Origin: Methanothrix sp.
Lineage (GTDB): Archaea > Halobacteriota > Methanosarcinia > Methanotrichales > Methanotrichaceae
Reading direction: 5' to 3'
Assembly (NCBI GenBank): GCA_029907715.1
Contig: JARYLI010000002.1
Span: forward strand, 124,001 to 188,000
DNA length: 64,000 nt
Shown in pieces: positions 17,254 to 25,202 of this stretch. Numbering within the stretch: the stretch's first letter is position 1; each line of letters starts with the position of its first letter. The position numbers and the translations under genes are program-made. Under the pieces are notes generated by a model, which ran no database searches, was not told the origin of the DNA, and worked only from the letters and a program-made list of their open reading frames with translations.

Positions 17254-18732
17254 GTGGAGGGTGTTATACGGCTTTCGATGCTTGAGATCGTCCAGATGTT
17301 CGCTGAGAGGGGATACCAGCTCACACCTGAGGCCCTCGAGATACTCTTGAAAAAAGACACAGGATCTATCGACCATCTGATAGGCAGTCTAGACGCCAGC
17401 ACCGTAGTGGTCAGCGCTGAGCATGTGCTCTCACTCCTGGATGAGGCGAGCGGCAAGGCAGCTGGGAATGCAAAATCAGAAAAGGTTGAGGAATCTTCAG
17501 CGTCGAGCTGTGCGCCCGCGCAGAGGGGCCCCGGCGTCGAGGTCGAGGTGCTGAGGGAGATCACAGGAAGATCGACCTGTCTGGGGAACTACTCCGACTT
17601 TGTGAAGTACTTCCGGGATAGATACGCGAAGATCCACGATCTTCTGAGCAAGCGTATGAGTTCCCGCCCCATCGAAAGCCTGGGCACGCAGACCGCGGGG
17701 CGCGAGGTCTCTGTTATCGGCATGATAATGGACATAAGAAGCACCTCTCGAGCCAGAGTCGTGGAGCTCGAGGATCCCACAGGCATGGTGACAGTGCTCT
17801 TCGCCAGGGAATCACCTGCATACGAGGACTCAATGCTTCTCGTCACGGACGAGGTCGTGGGCATCACCGGAACATCAGATGGAAAAGGAAGGATATTCGC
17901 GAAGTCGATCGTCTGGCCTGATCTCCAGGCTCAGCCCCAGCCACTGTCAGCAGCATCCGGCGGAGCTCTCTTTCTATCAGACCTCCATGTGGGGAGCAGG
18001 AAGTTTCTGAGGGAGACCTGGAATCGCTTCGTCTCCTGGATATCCGGGGAGGATCCGACCGGGCTGAGCTCGAATGTTGGCTGTATCGTGATCGCCGGAG
18101 ACATCGTCGATGGGATTGGGGTATACCCGGGGCAGGAGGATGAGCTCGAGATAAAGGACATCTACGAGCAGTACCAGCTGGCCGCGGATCTGATCTCAGA
18201 GATCCCCTCCGGGATAAAGATCGTGATATCCCCCGGGAACCACGATATCGTGAGGCAGGCCGAGCCGCAGCCAGCGCTGCCGAAGGAGATACAGTCGCTT
18301 TTTTCCGGCAACGTGATGTTCGTCGGGAACCCATCCTGGATAACGATCTCCTCCCGGACGGTGCTGATCTACCATGGGAGATCGATTGACGACTTCGTGC
18401 TCAAGGTTCCGGGTCTCTCATACAGAGAGCCCGAGCTCGCGATGGTTGAGATGCTCCGGCGGAGGCATCTCTGCCCGATATACGGAAACAGGGTCTCTGT
18501 CGCTCCAGAGGTCGAGGACCATTACGTGATAGACAGGCCGCCTGCGATACTCCACTGCGGGCACGTGCATGTTGTGGGAATAACGAGGTACAAGGGTGTG
18601 ACGGTGATCAACAGTGGCACGTGGCAGGGACAGACAGAGTTCCAGAAGAAGATGAACATACAGCCCACTCCAGGGATAGTGCCGCACGTCGACCTATCGA
18701 CGATGAAGGTCAGGAAGCTGAGGTTCACATGA
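17254..18732 (+). CDS. dp1: DNA polymerase D small subunit DP1 (exonuclease)
   Basis: A 492-residue DP1. It has an N-terminal helical region, a linker rich in Ser/Ala/Glu (~residues 65-95), an OB-fold nucleic-acid-binding domain (GREVSVIGMIMDI) and a C-terminal calcineurin-like phosphoesterase. The metal ligands of the phosphoesterase are intact: SDLHVGS, GDIVDG, SPGNHD and CGHVHVVG. It is the 3'-5' exonuclease subunit of the replicative family-D polymerase; the large subunit DP2 is not in this window. The start is a GTG at 17254; an ATG at 17278 (MLEIVQMF) is a credible alternative. It is divergent from the signal peptidase gene, with only 15 bases between. Confidence 0.94.
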   Translation: MEGVIRLSMLEIVQMFAERGYQLTPEALEILLKKDTGSIDHLIGSLDASTVVVSAEHVLSLLDEASGKAAGNAKSEKVEESSASSCAPAQRGPGVEVEVLREITGRSTCLGNYSDFVKYFRDRYAKIHDLLSKRMSSRPIESLGTQTAGREVSVIGMIMDIRSTSRARVVELEDPTGMVTVLFARESPAYEDSMLLVTDEVVGITGTSDGKGRIFAKSIVWPDLQAQPQPLSAASGGALFLSDLHVGSRKFLRETWNRFVSWISGEDPTGLSSNVGCIVIAGDIVDGIGVYPGQEDELEIKDIYEQYQLAADLISEIPSGIKIVISPGNHDIVRQAEPQPALPKEIQSLFSGNVMFVGNPSWITISSRTVLIYHGRSIDDFVLKVPGLSYREPELAMVEMLRRRHLCPIYGNRVSVAPEVEDHYVIDRPPAILHCGHVHVVGITRYKGVTVINSGTWQGQTEFQKKMNIQPTPGIVPHVDLSTMKVRKLRFT

Positions 18733-18846
18733 GGAGCCTCTGCCCGTTTTGGCAGGGCAGGAAAGGATGCGCTGGTAGACGGATCTGTGCGGCAGAAGGC
18801 ACTCATGACCAAGGCTCGCCCATGTGGATGCTCCTGTCATATTTTT

Positions 18847-18944
18847 GAGAATTCCTGTTAACCTCCTGTTCGGGATCTCTGAATGCTGCTGCATGCGTTT
18901 ATCAGAGAAGCTTTATACCAAAAGGCCGGATTTTAGGAATCATC
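18847..18944. mobile_element. 98-bp inverted-repeat element with R4-type ends
   Basis: The left end GAGAATTCCTGTTAACC closely matches the ends of the R4 elements at 27295 and 36245. The right end, read in reverse, is GATGATTCCTAAAATCC. It is flanked by TTTT on both sides (18843-18846 and 18945-18948), a 4-bp A/T duplication like the other R4 copies. The interior differs from theirs, so this is a related but distinct member, supported mainly by its ends. Confidence 0.5.
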
Positions 18945-18952
18945 TTTTGTAC

Positions 18953-19096
18953 CGCTCTTTATTCAGCAATCTGGAGGTCATAAGGGAGGTTGCTGAATGC
19001 ACTCATCACCTTGCCATCGACTGCGTCGAAGATAAGTCGAAACGAGCGCACAGCATGACTTCTGCCTCTTCGGGCAATTATCAGATGATAAGAGCG
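18953..19096 (+). repeat. structured dispersed repeat HR, copy B
   Basis: It has the same order of parts as copy A: CGCTCTT, the stem ATTCAGCAA / GTTGCTGAAT, the TCGACTGCGTCGA hairpin followed by AGATAAGTCGAAACGAG, then CCTCTTCGGG and ATAAGAGCG. It lies between the convergent dp1 and HisA-like genes and directly follows the element at 18847-18944. Confidence 0.8.
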
Positions 19097-19202
19097 TTTT
19101 GTACAAACCACCTGCAAACAACCAGCTCGCAGGTGGGAGGAAGGATGGGCCGGCAGAGGAGGCGGGTGGGAGGAGCATCGTGTTCCAGCCGTACCGTGGA
19201 GA

Positions 19203-19886
19203 TCACCGGCGCATCATCTCGATGGGTATCGCCCCGGAGTGCACAGCGGTCGCAACGAGCACCCCCTGAACGCCGATCTCTTCGAGAGCATGAATATCGC
19301 TCAGGTCCCGGATACCTCCGCCAGCCAGAACAGGATGATCGCTCGAGGATACGGCGCGGCTCAGGAACTCGATGTCTGTACCCGCTGAGGTCCCGACCCT
19401 GTCCAGCTCAAGAATTATGATGCCAAGAACGTCGAGATCGTTGATCTCCTTTATGAGCTCCAGTGGATCCAGATCACCGCTCTGCGATATGACCCTTCTG
19501 TGCTTCATGTCCACACTCACAACTATCTCGCGGAGATCTGATGCATCTGAGATCAGATCCAGCGATGCGGTCTCAGTCCCCAGTACAGGTGCTGCAGATT
19601 CTGGAAGCAGATCAAGTTCGGAGATGCTGGAGATGCCGATGTCTGCCATGGTGGCGGATCTCGAAGATATGCTCTCGATTATATTGAGATTATCTCCGCT
19701 GCCGGAGAGCCTGTTCAGATCCGCGATGTAAACCTCCTTCGGGGCGATGGCGTCCAAGATCTCAACTGGATCCGATGTCGATACCACCCTGCTGAATGTA
19801 TTTATGGGCTGATATAGAGACCTCTCCCCGCGTACCGCATGGACCACCTCACCGTTAAATATGTCCATCACGAAGATCCAACGCAT
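19203..19886 (-). CDS. HisA/HisF-family TIM-barrel protein of unknown function
   Basis: A 227-residue single-domain barrel that starts like HisA (IFVMDIFNGEVVHAVRG) and keeps the phosphate-binding end LAGGGIRDLSDI. It is too diverged from the true HisA at 11722 and HisF at 47443 to share their reactions. Archaeal proteins of this HisA/HisF-related group have no firm biochemical role known to me. It is divergent from mfnB, with only ~26 bases between the start codons, so the two promoters must overlap. That suggests, without proving it, a role near methanofuran or purine/pterin metabolism. The open frame extends to 19934, but family starts align with the ATG at 19886. Confidence 0.78.
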   Translation of the reverse strand: MRWIFVMDIFNGEVVHAVRGERSLYQPINTFSRVVSTSDPVEILDAIAPKEVYIADLNRLSGSGDNLNIIESISSRSATMADIGISSISELDLLPESAAPVLGTETASLDLISDASDLREIVVSVDMKHRRVISQSGDLDPLELIKEINDLDVLGIIILELDRVGTSAGTDIEFLSRAVSSSDHPVLAGGGIRDLSDIHALEEIGVQGVLVATAVHSGAIPIEMMRR

Positions 19887-19912
19887 CCTTATCCTCTCGG
19901 GAACTGATGAAT

Positions 19913-20620
19913 ATGAGGCTGTTGGTAAGTCCAATCAATCTGGAAGAGGCGATGGCTGCCCTGGAAGGCGGCGCAGACATAATCGATGTCAAGAATCCAA
20001 GGGAGGGCTCACTCGGGGCGAACTTTCCTTGGGCGATCAGGTCTGTGGTGGAGCTGGTCGCAGGGAGGGCGCCTGTCAGCGCCACAATAGGGGATCTCCC
20101 GTTCAAGCCGGGAACCGCGAGCCTAGCCGCTCTGGGCGCGGCAGTATCAGGCGCCGATTACATCAAGGCAGGCCTGCTGGGCGTGAGGGAGCCTGAGGAG
20201 GCGATCGAGCTTCTGAGGCCGATCGTGAGGTCCGTAAGGGATTTCGATTCGCGAAGGAAGATCGTCGCAGCAGCGTACTCAGATTTCAGGAGGGCGGGCT
20301 CGCTGCCTCCGCTGGCTCTTCCGGAGGTGGCTGCTGAATGCGGAGCTGATGTTGTCATGGTTGATACCGCCGTAAAGGATGGGAGATCCACGCTGGAGTT
20401 CATGACTGTGGATGAGCTGAAGCGGTTTGTCGAATCAGCCCACGATCTGGGGCTCGAGGCTGCTCTGGCCGGAAGCCTCGGGATGAAAGAGCTCGGGGCG
20501 ATCAGATCCATATCCCCTGACATACTCGGGGTGAGGGGGGCTGTCTGCGGCGGCGACAGGAACAGCAGGATACGCGCGGAGCTCGTGGTAGCGCTGAAGA
20601 GTTCTATAGAGCGCATCTGA
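19913..20620 (+). CDS. mfnB: (5-formylfuran-3-yl)methyl phosphate synthase
   Basis: A 235-residue TIM barrel of the MfnB family. It makes the furan ring precursor of methanofuran from two molecules of glyceraldehyde 3-phosphate. With the ATG at 19913 as start, Lys27 (IIDVKNPREGS), Lys85 (DYIKAGLLG), Asp151 and Lys155 (VDTAVKDG) fall at the numbers reported for the catalytic residues of the Methanocaldococcus enzyme. This supports both the function and the choice of this ATG over the one 6 bases upstream. It is divergent from the HisA-like gene. Confidence 0.93.
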   Translation: MRLLVSPINLEEAMAALEGGADIIDVKNPREGSLGANFPWAIRSVVELVAGRAPVSATIGDLPFKPGTASLAALGAAVSGADYIKAGLLGVREPEEAIELLRPIVRSVRDFDSRRKIVAAAYSDFRRAGSLPPLALPEVAAECGADVVMVDTAVKDGRSTLEFMTVDELKRFVESAHDLGLEAALAGSLGMKELGAIRSISPDILGVRGAVCGGDRNSRIRAELVVALKSSIERI

Positions 20621-20986
20621 GGGTATGCATGCGAGAATTACAGAAGCTATATGGTGTCCCCGGCGCATGGGATTGCACATGAAAAGAAGGCCCATGTGGC
20701 GGAATCATCGGAGAAGCGAGCCCTGGCAACCTCATCCAGATGCAATCGACTTTGCCTTTCGCTCCTTTGTATTCAGCAACTTGAAAGATATGCGGACCAG
20801 TTGCTGAATGCTCTCATTCGCTTGCCATGCCATCGACTGCGTCGAAGATAAGTCGAAACGAGGCATAGCATAACTGGCGCCTCTTGGGCAAGTTATCAGA
20901 TGGATAAGAGCGTTGCCTCTTTTCTGTGAGGTTATCGATCCGCCGAATCAGGGGGTTAGCAGAAAAGAAAAAGAAACGTCAGGGGA
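20621..20986. other. convergent spacer with HR copy C
   Basis: Between the 3' ends of mfnB and the secreted-protein gene lies one HR repeat (20760-20912). The other ~210 bases show no gene or recognised signal. Confidence 0.45.
20760..20912 (+). repeat. structured dispersed repeat HR, copy C
   Basis: The longest copy (153 bp). CGCTCCTTTGTATTCAGCAAC opens it. The GTTGCTGAAT partner is altered to AGTTGCTGAAT. The hairpin TCGACTGCGTCGA and AGATAAGTCGAAACGAG are nearly identical to copies A and B, and GGATAAGAGCG closes it. It lies between convergent genes. Confidence 0.8.
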
Positions 20987-21532
20987 TCAGCTCAGCGTCC
21001 TGGGCACGTCCTTCTTGCCCTGTATCTTCCCCGACGGCATGGATCCTGCGGGCGAGTAAGCGTCGAAGTATCCTGCAGCAGACCTGCCTCCGCCTCCGAT
21101 CTGGTTAAACCTTGCGCTGTAGAACTCCACGTTTGGATACGTCACGATGTTCAGAGTGAGCATGTTATCAACAATCGCGCCATTTGCAGTGGCGATCGCA
21201 TTCGAGCCCCTGACAGTGCCAGCACCGAAGACCACAGTGCCGATCTGGGCAAGGTTCAGGTTGACAGTGCCGACCATCTTCTCATCCAGAGTCCTGAGCT
21301 CGAACGACCAGTTCCCCCTGAGATCGATGCTTGTGTACGCTGTTGCGCTGCCGGTGGCGCCGCCAGTCTTCGCCAGGTACTCAGCCGTATGCTCTGGGCT
21401 CACTATGTTCATCCATCCGAGCCCCTCGCCCAGTGAATCATTATACTGCGTTGGTGTCGATTCGTACCTCTGCGCACCAGCATCCATCGCCATGAGGGCG
21501 ATGATCAGAATAACAGCATAACAAAACCTCAT
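20987..21532 (-). CDS. small secreted protein, unknown function
   Basis: A 181-residue protein with a clear signal peptide (MRFCYAVILIIALMAMDAGA) and a mature part rich in Gly, Ser, Thr and Asn that looks like beta-strand repeats (GSATAYTSIDLRGNWSFELRT, IGTVVFGAGTVRGSN). No cysteine occurs after the signal region and no known domain is recognised. Its start overlaps the stop of the radical SAM gene by ATGA, so it ends a three-gene operon with a radical SAM protein and a polyprenyl synthase. It may be a cell-envelope protein. Confidence 0.72.
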   Translation of the reverse strand: MRFCYAVILIIALMAMDAGAQRYESTPTQYNDSLGEGLGWMNIVSPEHTAEYLAKTGGATGSATAYTSIDLRGNWSFELRTLDEKMVGTVNLNLAQIGTVVFGAGTVRGSNAIATANGAIVDNMLTLNIVTYPNVEFYSARFNQIGGGGRSAAGYFDAYSPAGSMPSGKIQGKKDVPRTLS

Positions 21533-22668
21533 TTCAGATCCTCCTTTTCAAAGTGAAAACTTCTGAAAGTACCATCCTTCATCTGGCATGAGCAGCGATG
21601 TCTGAACCAGCTGTATCTGCTCATCCTACTCCAGATCTTCTTAAGAGAGCTATCTATGACATTGCCGAAGCTGATCGGCATGTATGCGCATGGCATGACA
21701 TCGCCGGATGGATCAACATGCATCCATCGCCTTCCCGCGAAGCATCCGAACATCTCCGGGGATAAAAGGTACGGCAGGGCTGTCACCCTCGGCCCCTCTG
21801 GACTCATGTTCTTCCTCATGTGAAACTCGGCCAGACGGTCGATATCGCTGGAGGAGAGGACCTCGTCAGCGTGATCCCTCCACCGCCCCACTGCCACTAT
21901 CTCGTACAGCGAGAGTTCGTTTGCTCCGAGATCACATGCCAGGGAGTATGCGTCCTCGAGCTGGTCTATATTGTATGGTGAGACCACCATGAAGAGATCC
22001 ACCAGAAGTCCGGCGCTCAGAGCGTTCTGGACTCCGGAGATGGCATCTCTGAACGCCCCTTTTCTTCCCCGGAAACGATCGTGCTGCTCCTCCACGGGGC
22101 TGTCTATGCTCACCCTGACAGCGTAAAGGCCGCTTCTCTTGAGCTCCATCGCAAGACCCTCACTCAGAGCATATCCGCTGGTGAAGCAGGTTGCAATCGC
22201 CCTGTCGTCGACGCCTGCGACCAGCTCCGGCAGATCCTGCCTCAGCATCGGCTCTCCGCCGTCGAAGGTGACGAGATACGTTCCGAGATCCAGGGACTCG
22301 GAGATGACCCTTTTAACAACATCCCCCTCCAGAACATCCCCGCTTCGCGAGGGGGCTGAGCAGTGGATGCAGCTGTTAGGGCAGCCACGGAAGACCGAGA
22401 TTGAGAGCTGATCCGGGACCCTTCTGTGCATGAGATGTATCAGCTGAGCGGATATCATCCTGTCGAATGCTCTGCTGGGCACTGGCGGGATCCATGTGGA
22501 GAAGATCAGCCTGTCACCGGAGCTGATCGGCTTCTCGTTCTCGAATATCCTGTTGATCTTTTTAACGACCGGCTTCGCAACTGGGGCGAGAGCACCAGTC
22601 GCATTGAGCCTGATGCCATCATCCAGATCTACGGTTAATTTCAGAAGAGGGGATTCGGTAAGCTGCAT
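21529..22668 (-). CDS. radical SAM protein with C-terminal Cys cluster
   Basis: A 379-residue radical SAM enzyme. The 4Fe-4S/SAM motif is CPNSCIHC (Cx3Cx2C), followed by TFDGGEPMLRQDL. The C-terminal part has further cysteines (FGCFAGRRWMHVDPSGDVMPCAYMP and a late CSC) arranged like a SPASM or twitch domain that binds an extra cluster. The substrate is unknown. It overlaps the polyprenyl synthase gene by 28 bp and the secreted-protein gene by 4 bp. That coupling suggests a job on an isoprenoid or on the small exported protein. Confidence 0.82.
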   Translation of the reverse strand: MQLTESPLLKLTVDLDDGIRLNATGALAPVAKPVVKKINRIFENEKPISSGDRLIFSTWIPPVPSRAFDRMISAQLIHLMHRRVPDQLSISVFRGCPNSCIHCSAPSRSGDVLEGDVVKRVISESLDLGTYLVTFDGGEPMLRQDLPELVAGVDDRAIATCFTSGYALSEGLAMELKRSGLYAVRVSIDSPVEEQHDRFRGRKGAFRDAISGVQNALSAGLLVDLFMVVSPYNIDQLEDAYSLACDLGANELSLYEIVAVGRWRDHADEVLSSSDIDRLAEFHMRKNMSPEGPRVTALPYLLSPEMFGCFAGRRWMHVDPSGDVMPCAYMPISFGNVIDSSLKKIWSRMSRYSWFRHRCSCQMKDGTFRSFHFEKEDLK

Positions 22669-23567
22669 CTCTTCACCATGCTCTCTGTCATGCTCTCCAG
22701 TATCGTGAGAAGCCGCTCCTTCATCTCCGGATCGCCACCTGCGCTGCGCAGTGATGCTCTGGCATTGCCTGTATGCTCTCTCACCGCATCAACACACATC
22801 CTCAGGGTCTCCTCTGGTCCGGAGCGCAGGCCGTGGATCCTGGGCAGGGTCATCGACTTCTTCGTGGACCTCTTTCCCTGATCGATACCGATGAGTTCCT
22901 CGAGATCATCCACTATCTGGTAGGCAAGCCCGAGCTCGAGGCCGTACCTCTCGTACAGGATCTGGTCCTCACGATCCGCGCCTGCAATCATGCAACCGAG
23001 CCTGGCAGATGCCGCGAAAAGGGATGCTGTTTTCTTTGTTATGCACTGGTAGTACTCATGCGGAGATGCTATCCTCGATAGATCTATGATCTCTCCCTCT
23101 GCCATATCCATGCACGCCTTTGAGAAGAGCCTGATTGCGGGCTCGCCGTACGAGGAGATCAGTCCTATCGACATCGATATCAGATAGTCACCACAGAGCA
23201 GCGAGGCCTCCATGCCGAATTTCCTGAGCGCGCTTGGGGCTCCACGCCTCTCCACCCCGCAGTCGAGGATGTCGTCATGTATCAGGGATGCCGCGTGTGC
23301 GAGCTCCACCGCCAGCGCAGCATCGAGCGCATCTCGTGGATCGCATCCGAATGCCTCTGATGAGAAAAGAAGTATCAGGGGGCGAACCCTCTTGCCAGGA
23401 GACATGAGCACGTACTCGATCACCTCGCCAACGTGCAGCCCGCGGGACTCATGCACCAGCGACCTCAGGCCGTCCTCGATGAGCCCGTGCTCTTCCCAGT
23501 TCGCAAACATCCAGGCACTCTCTGCGGGGAGGATATTTAGCTTTTGCGTGAATCGTCCTCTGACCAA
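22641..23567 (-). CDS. polyprenyl diphosphate synthase
   Basis: A 308-residue trans-prenyltransferase with both Asp-rich motifs, DDILD (first) and DDLEE (second, a DDxxE variant), and the conserved GKRVRP segment near the N-terminus. It adds isopentenyl diphosphate units to an allylic primer. The residues just before the first motif are small (AASLIHDD, with Ala at the fifth position before it). In this family that position sets chain length, and small residues there generally allow products longer than C20. The product could be the C20 chain of lipids or a longer chain such as that of methanophenazine; sequence alone does not decide. It is the first gene of an operon with a radical SAM protein. 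Confidence 0.88.
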   Translation of the reverse strand: MVRGRFTQKLNILPAESAWMFANWEEHGLIEDGLRSLVHESRGLHVGEVIEYVLMSPGKRVRPLILLFSSEAFGCDPRDALDAALAVELAHAASLIHDDILDCGVERRGAPSALRKFGMEASLLCGDYLISMSIGLISSYGEPAIRLFSKACMDMAEGEIIDLSRIASPHEYYQCITKKTASLFAASARLGCMIAGADREDQILYERYGLELGLAYQIVDDLEELIGIDQGKRSTKKSMTLPRIHGLRSGPEETLRMCVDAVREHTGNARASLRSAGGDPEMKERLLTILESMTESMVKRCSLPNPLF

Positions 23568-23701
23568 TCAAGCCGCCGCATCTATATAAAAATCAGAGAA
23601 ATGTTTGTTGCTGAAATGCATGTAGTTCTCGTTCACATGCCATGATGCCGGAGTGTTTGTGATCTGGATGCTCCAGAGGCCGCTAGAAACAGCGTGCCCA
23701 T

Positions 23702-23812
23702 TAGTATTCCGCATAAGTTGATATGATATCGCATGTCACATAAAATCATCTATGAAGTACGACATATCCAGTAGCTTTTAAACAGATTTACATGAAGTGA
23801 TGCAAAGGACTA
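23702..23812 (+). mobile_element. 111-bp MITE-like element, family R1, copy 2
   Basis: This copy has the same length and ~90% of the sequence of copy 1, beginning TAGTATTCCGCATAAG and ending GCAAAGGACTA. A TA follows the right end, but the left flank reads AT, so one side of the duplication has changed. It lies 112 bases upstream of the R2 element. Confidence 0.88.
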
Positions 23813-23869
23813 TAATCCGGTATGGCTGGCAGTCTGTCCATCAGGAGTATGTGAGGATCCACAAATGGT

Positions 23870-24190
23870 CGCTCTCATGTGTTTGCAACATATGGATCGC
23901 GCAATTTGGTTGCTGAACGCACTTCATTGGTCATCGGTTAAGGATTTTCTGTAAATATATTGACCATGAAATTTGACAAATTGTGATCACGCCAGATTGG
24001 AGAGTCTGATTCAAATCGACCACCTGTGGACTTGAGTCCTGATAGCAGTACTGATGCGGGATAAGACTATTAAGTCCAATTCTACACATGTCGATCTTAA
24101 CCGATGACGCATGGAACGCACTTATTCATTCACCAAGAATGCACAGGAGGACCGGTGCTTCTACGGGAAAGTTATCATATGGATAAAGCG
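23870..24190 (+). repeat. structured dispersed repeat HR, copy E, interrupted by an R2 element
   Basis: The left part (CGCTCTCAT...GGTTGCTGAACGCACTT, 23870-23924) and the right part (ATTCATTC...GTTATCATATGGATAAAGCG, ending at 24190) join into a normal but diverged HR repeat once the 189-bp insert and one 10-bp duplication are removed. This leaves about 122 bp. It is the only copy not between convergent genes. Confidence 0.72.
23925..24113 (+). mobile_element. complete 189-bp non-autonomous element, family R2
   Basis: The terminal inverted repeats are 18 bp: CATTGGTCATCGGTTAAG at the left and the complement of CATGCGTCATCGGTTAAG at the right, with 16 of 18 matching. The flanking 10-bp direct repeat GAACGCACTT (23915-23924 and 24114-24123) is a target duplication inside HR copy E. 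No protein is encoded. A second copy forms the start of the window. A 10-bp duplication is compatible with some IS4-group transposases, which is a tentative match only. Confidence 0.88.
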
Positions 24191-24210
24191 CGCAAATGGT
24201 TACTATATGC

Positions 24211-24684
24211 TCAGTTCAACCTCCAGATTGTGTAGTTGAGGAATGCTGCAAAGCTCACCCACAGGATATAGGGTACAAGAAGAACGCCAGCCTTTCGTGA
24301 TATCTCGAAGAATGCTCTCATCGTTACTATTATCGATAGCCAGAGTGCAGCTATGACCACAAGCGCATATAATGGTGACCGCAGGCCGAAGAATGCTCCG
24401 GACCACATGATGTTCAGAAGAAGCTGAAGGCAGAAGGGTATAAGGGCGCCTTTCAGTCTTTCTGCTGCTGGCTTCGAGTCCAGTATCAGGAACAGCGATA
24501 TGCCCATAAGCGTGTAGAGCACCACCCAGACCACGCCTATGAACCATCCGGGCGGGGTGTAGGACGGCTTGACAAGTGTCGGATACCATGTGGTGACTGA
24601 TATATCCGTGAAGTACGATCCGACGACACCCGCTAGCTGGCAGATTGTTATGCACAGAACGAGCAAGACGATTCTATCTCTCAT
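24211..24684 (-). CDS. tspO: TspO/MBR family membrane protein
   Basis: A 157-residue protein with five hydrophobic helices and the family hallmarks PSYTPPGWFIGVVWVVLYTLMGIS and LLLNIMWSGAFFGL. The Trp/Pro/Asn pattern between helices 1 and 4 is typical. TspO proteins bind porphyrins and other hydrophobic ligands and act as sensors or scavengers in bacteria; the archaeal role is not known. The gene stands alone in its orientation group, with a repeat island beyond its 3' end. Confidence 0.92.
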   Translation of the reverse strand: MRDRIVLLVLCITICQLAGVVGSYFTDISVTTWYPTLVKPSYTPPGWFIGVVWVVLYTLMGISLFLILDSKPAAERLKGALIPFCLQLLLNIMWSGAFFGLRSPLYALVVIAALWLSIIVTMRAFFEISRKAGVLLVPYILWVSFAAFLNYTIWRLN

Positions 24685-24836
24685 GAAGCCACCAATTTAT
24701 CTTAAATCATTTGGCTTGGATTGGCCGACGTATATCGCCGTTGCTGGAGTGTGCACGTCATGCACGTACACGATCTGAATGGCGCACAATATACACGTCA
24801 GCAACACCCGCACCAGATCTGACGAATGGTCTGGAT

Positions 24837-25202
24837 TCAATCCTCCTCAAGCCTGCACAGCTGGCAGCTGTGATGCCACTTGGGCTCAACCTGTACCTTA
24901 ACGGGGTTGCTCATGCTGTGCACACCGGCTTTCACATCCTGAATGATCCTGCGCACCTCGTCCTTGTTGCGTGATGCGATCCTTCCTACCTCTGTGCCCA
25001 CAATGCCATGATGCCCCTCTGTCCTCTCGATCCTCACCACAGAATACTCCTGAGCCTCCTCACTGTCACCATCTCCGAGATACAGGAGATCGTCGTGGTA
25101 GAATCCGTAGCAAAGGGGCCATGTGTGCTCTGTCATCGCCTTCACAAGCTCATCCTCGCTCTCCAGCTCCATGTAGGAGAATATGCGGTCTGGGTGTTTC
25201 AT
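24837..25202 (-). CDS. conserved hypothetical protein with C-terminal HHxCxxC
   Basis: A 121-residue acidic soluble protein not assigned to a known family. It ends in WHHSCQLCRLEED, a possible metal site of two His and two Cys. The start at 25202 gives an ATGA overlap with the stop of the upstream gene; a start 15 bases further upstream is possible but lies inside that gene. It is probably co-translated with the 255-residue protein upstream. No membrane segment or signal peptide is visible. Confidence 0.65.
   Translation of the reverse strand: MKHPDRIFSYMELESEDELVKAMTEHTWPLCYGFYHDDLLYLGDGDSEEAQEYSVVRIERTEGHHGIVGTEVGRIASRNKDEVRRIIQDVKAGVHSMSNPVKVQVEPKWHHSCQLCRLEED

Larger units (their letters stand above)
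18733..19202. other. convergent spacer with two repeats
   Basis: This region between the 3' ends of dp1 and the HisA-like gene holds a weak stem (CTGCC / GGCAG) after dp1, a short inverted-repeat element (18847-18944) and a structured HR repeat (18953-19096), lying back to back. A plus-strand frame running 18824-19420 crosses these repeats and the antisense of the HisA-like gene, and is not considered a gene. Confidence 0.55.
23568..24210. other. repeat island between the prenyl synthase and tspO genes
   Basis: This 640-base spacer contains no gene. It holds R1 copy 2 (23702-23812) and HR copy E (23870-24190), which is itself split by a complete R2 element (23925-24113). It is the densest repeat cluster in the window. 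Confidence 0.7.

Noticed and set aside
17239-17376. N-terminal extension of the signal peptidase
   Set aside because: It overlaps the divergent DP1 gene and lacks signal peptidase sequence; start at 17238 preferred.
18824-19420. 198-codon plus-strand frame
   Set aside because: It crosses two repeats and the antisense of the HisA-like gene, with no protein-like composition.
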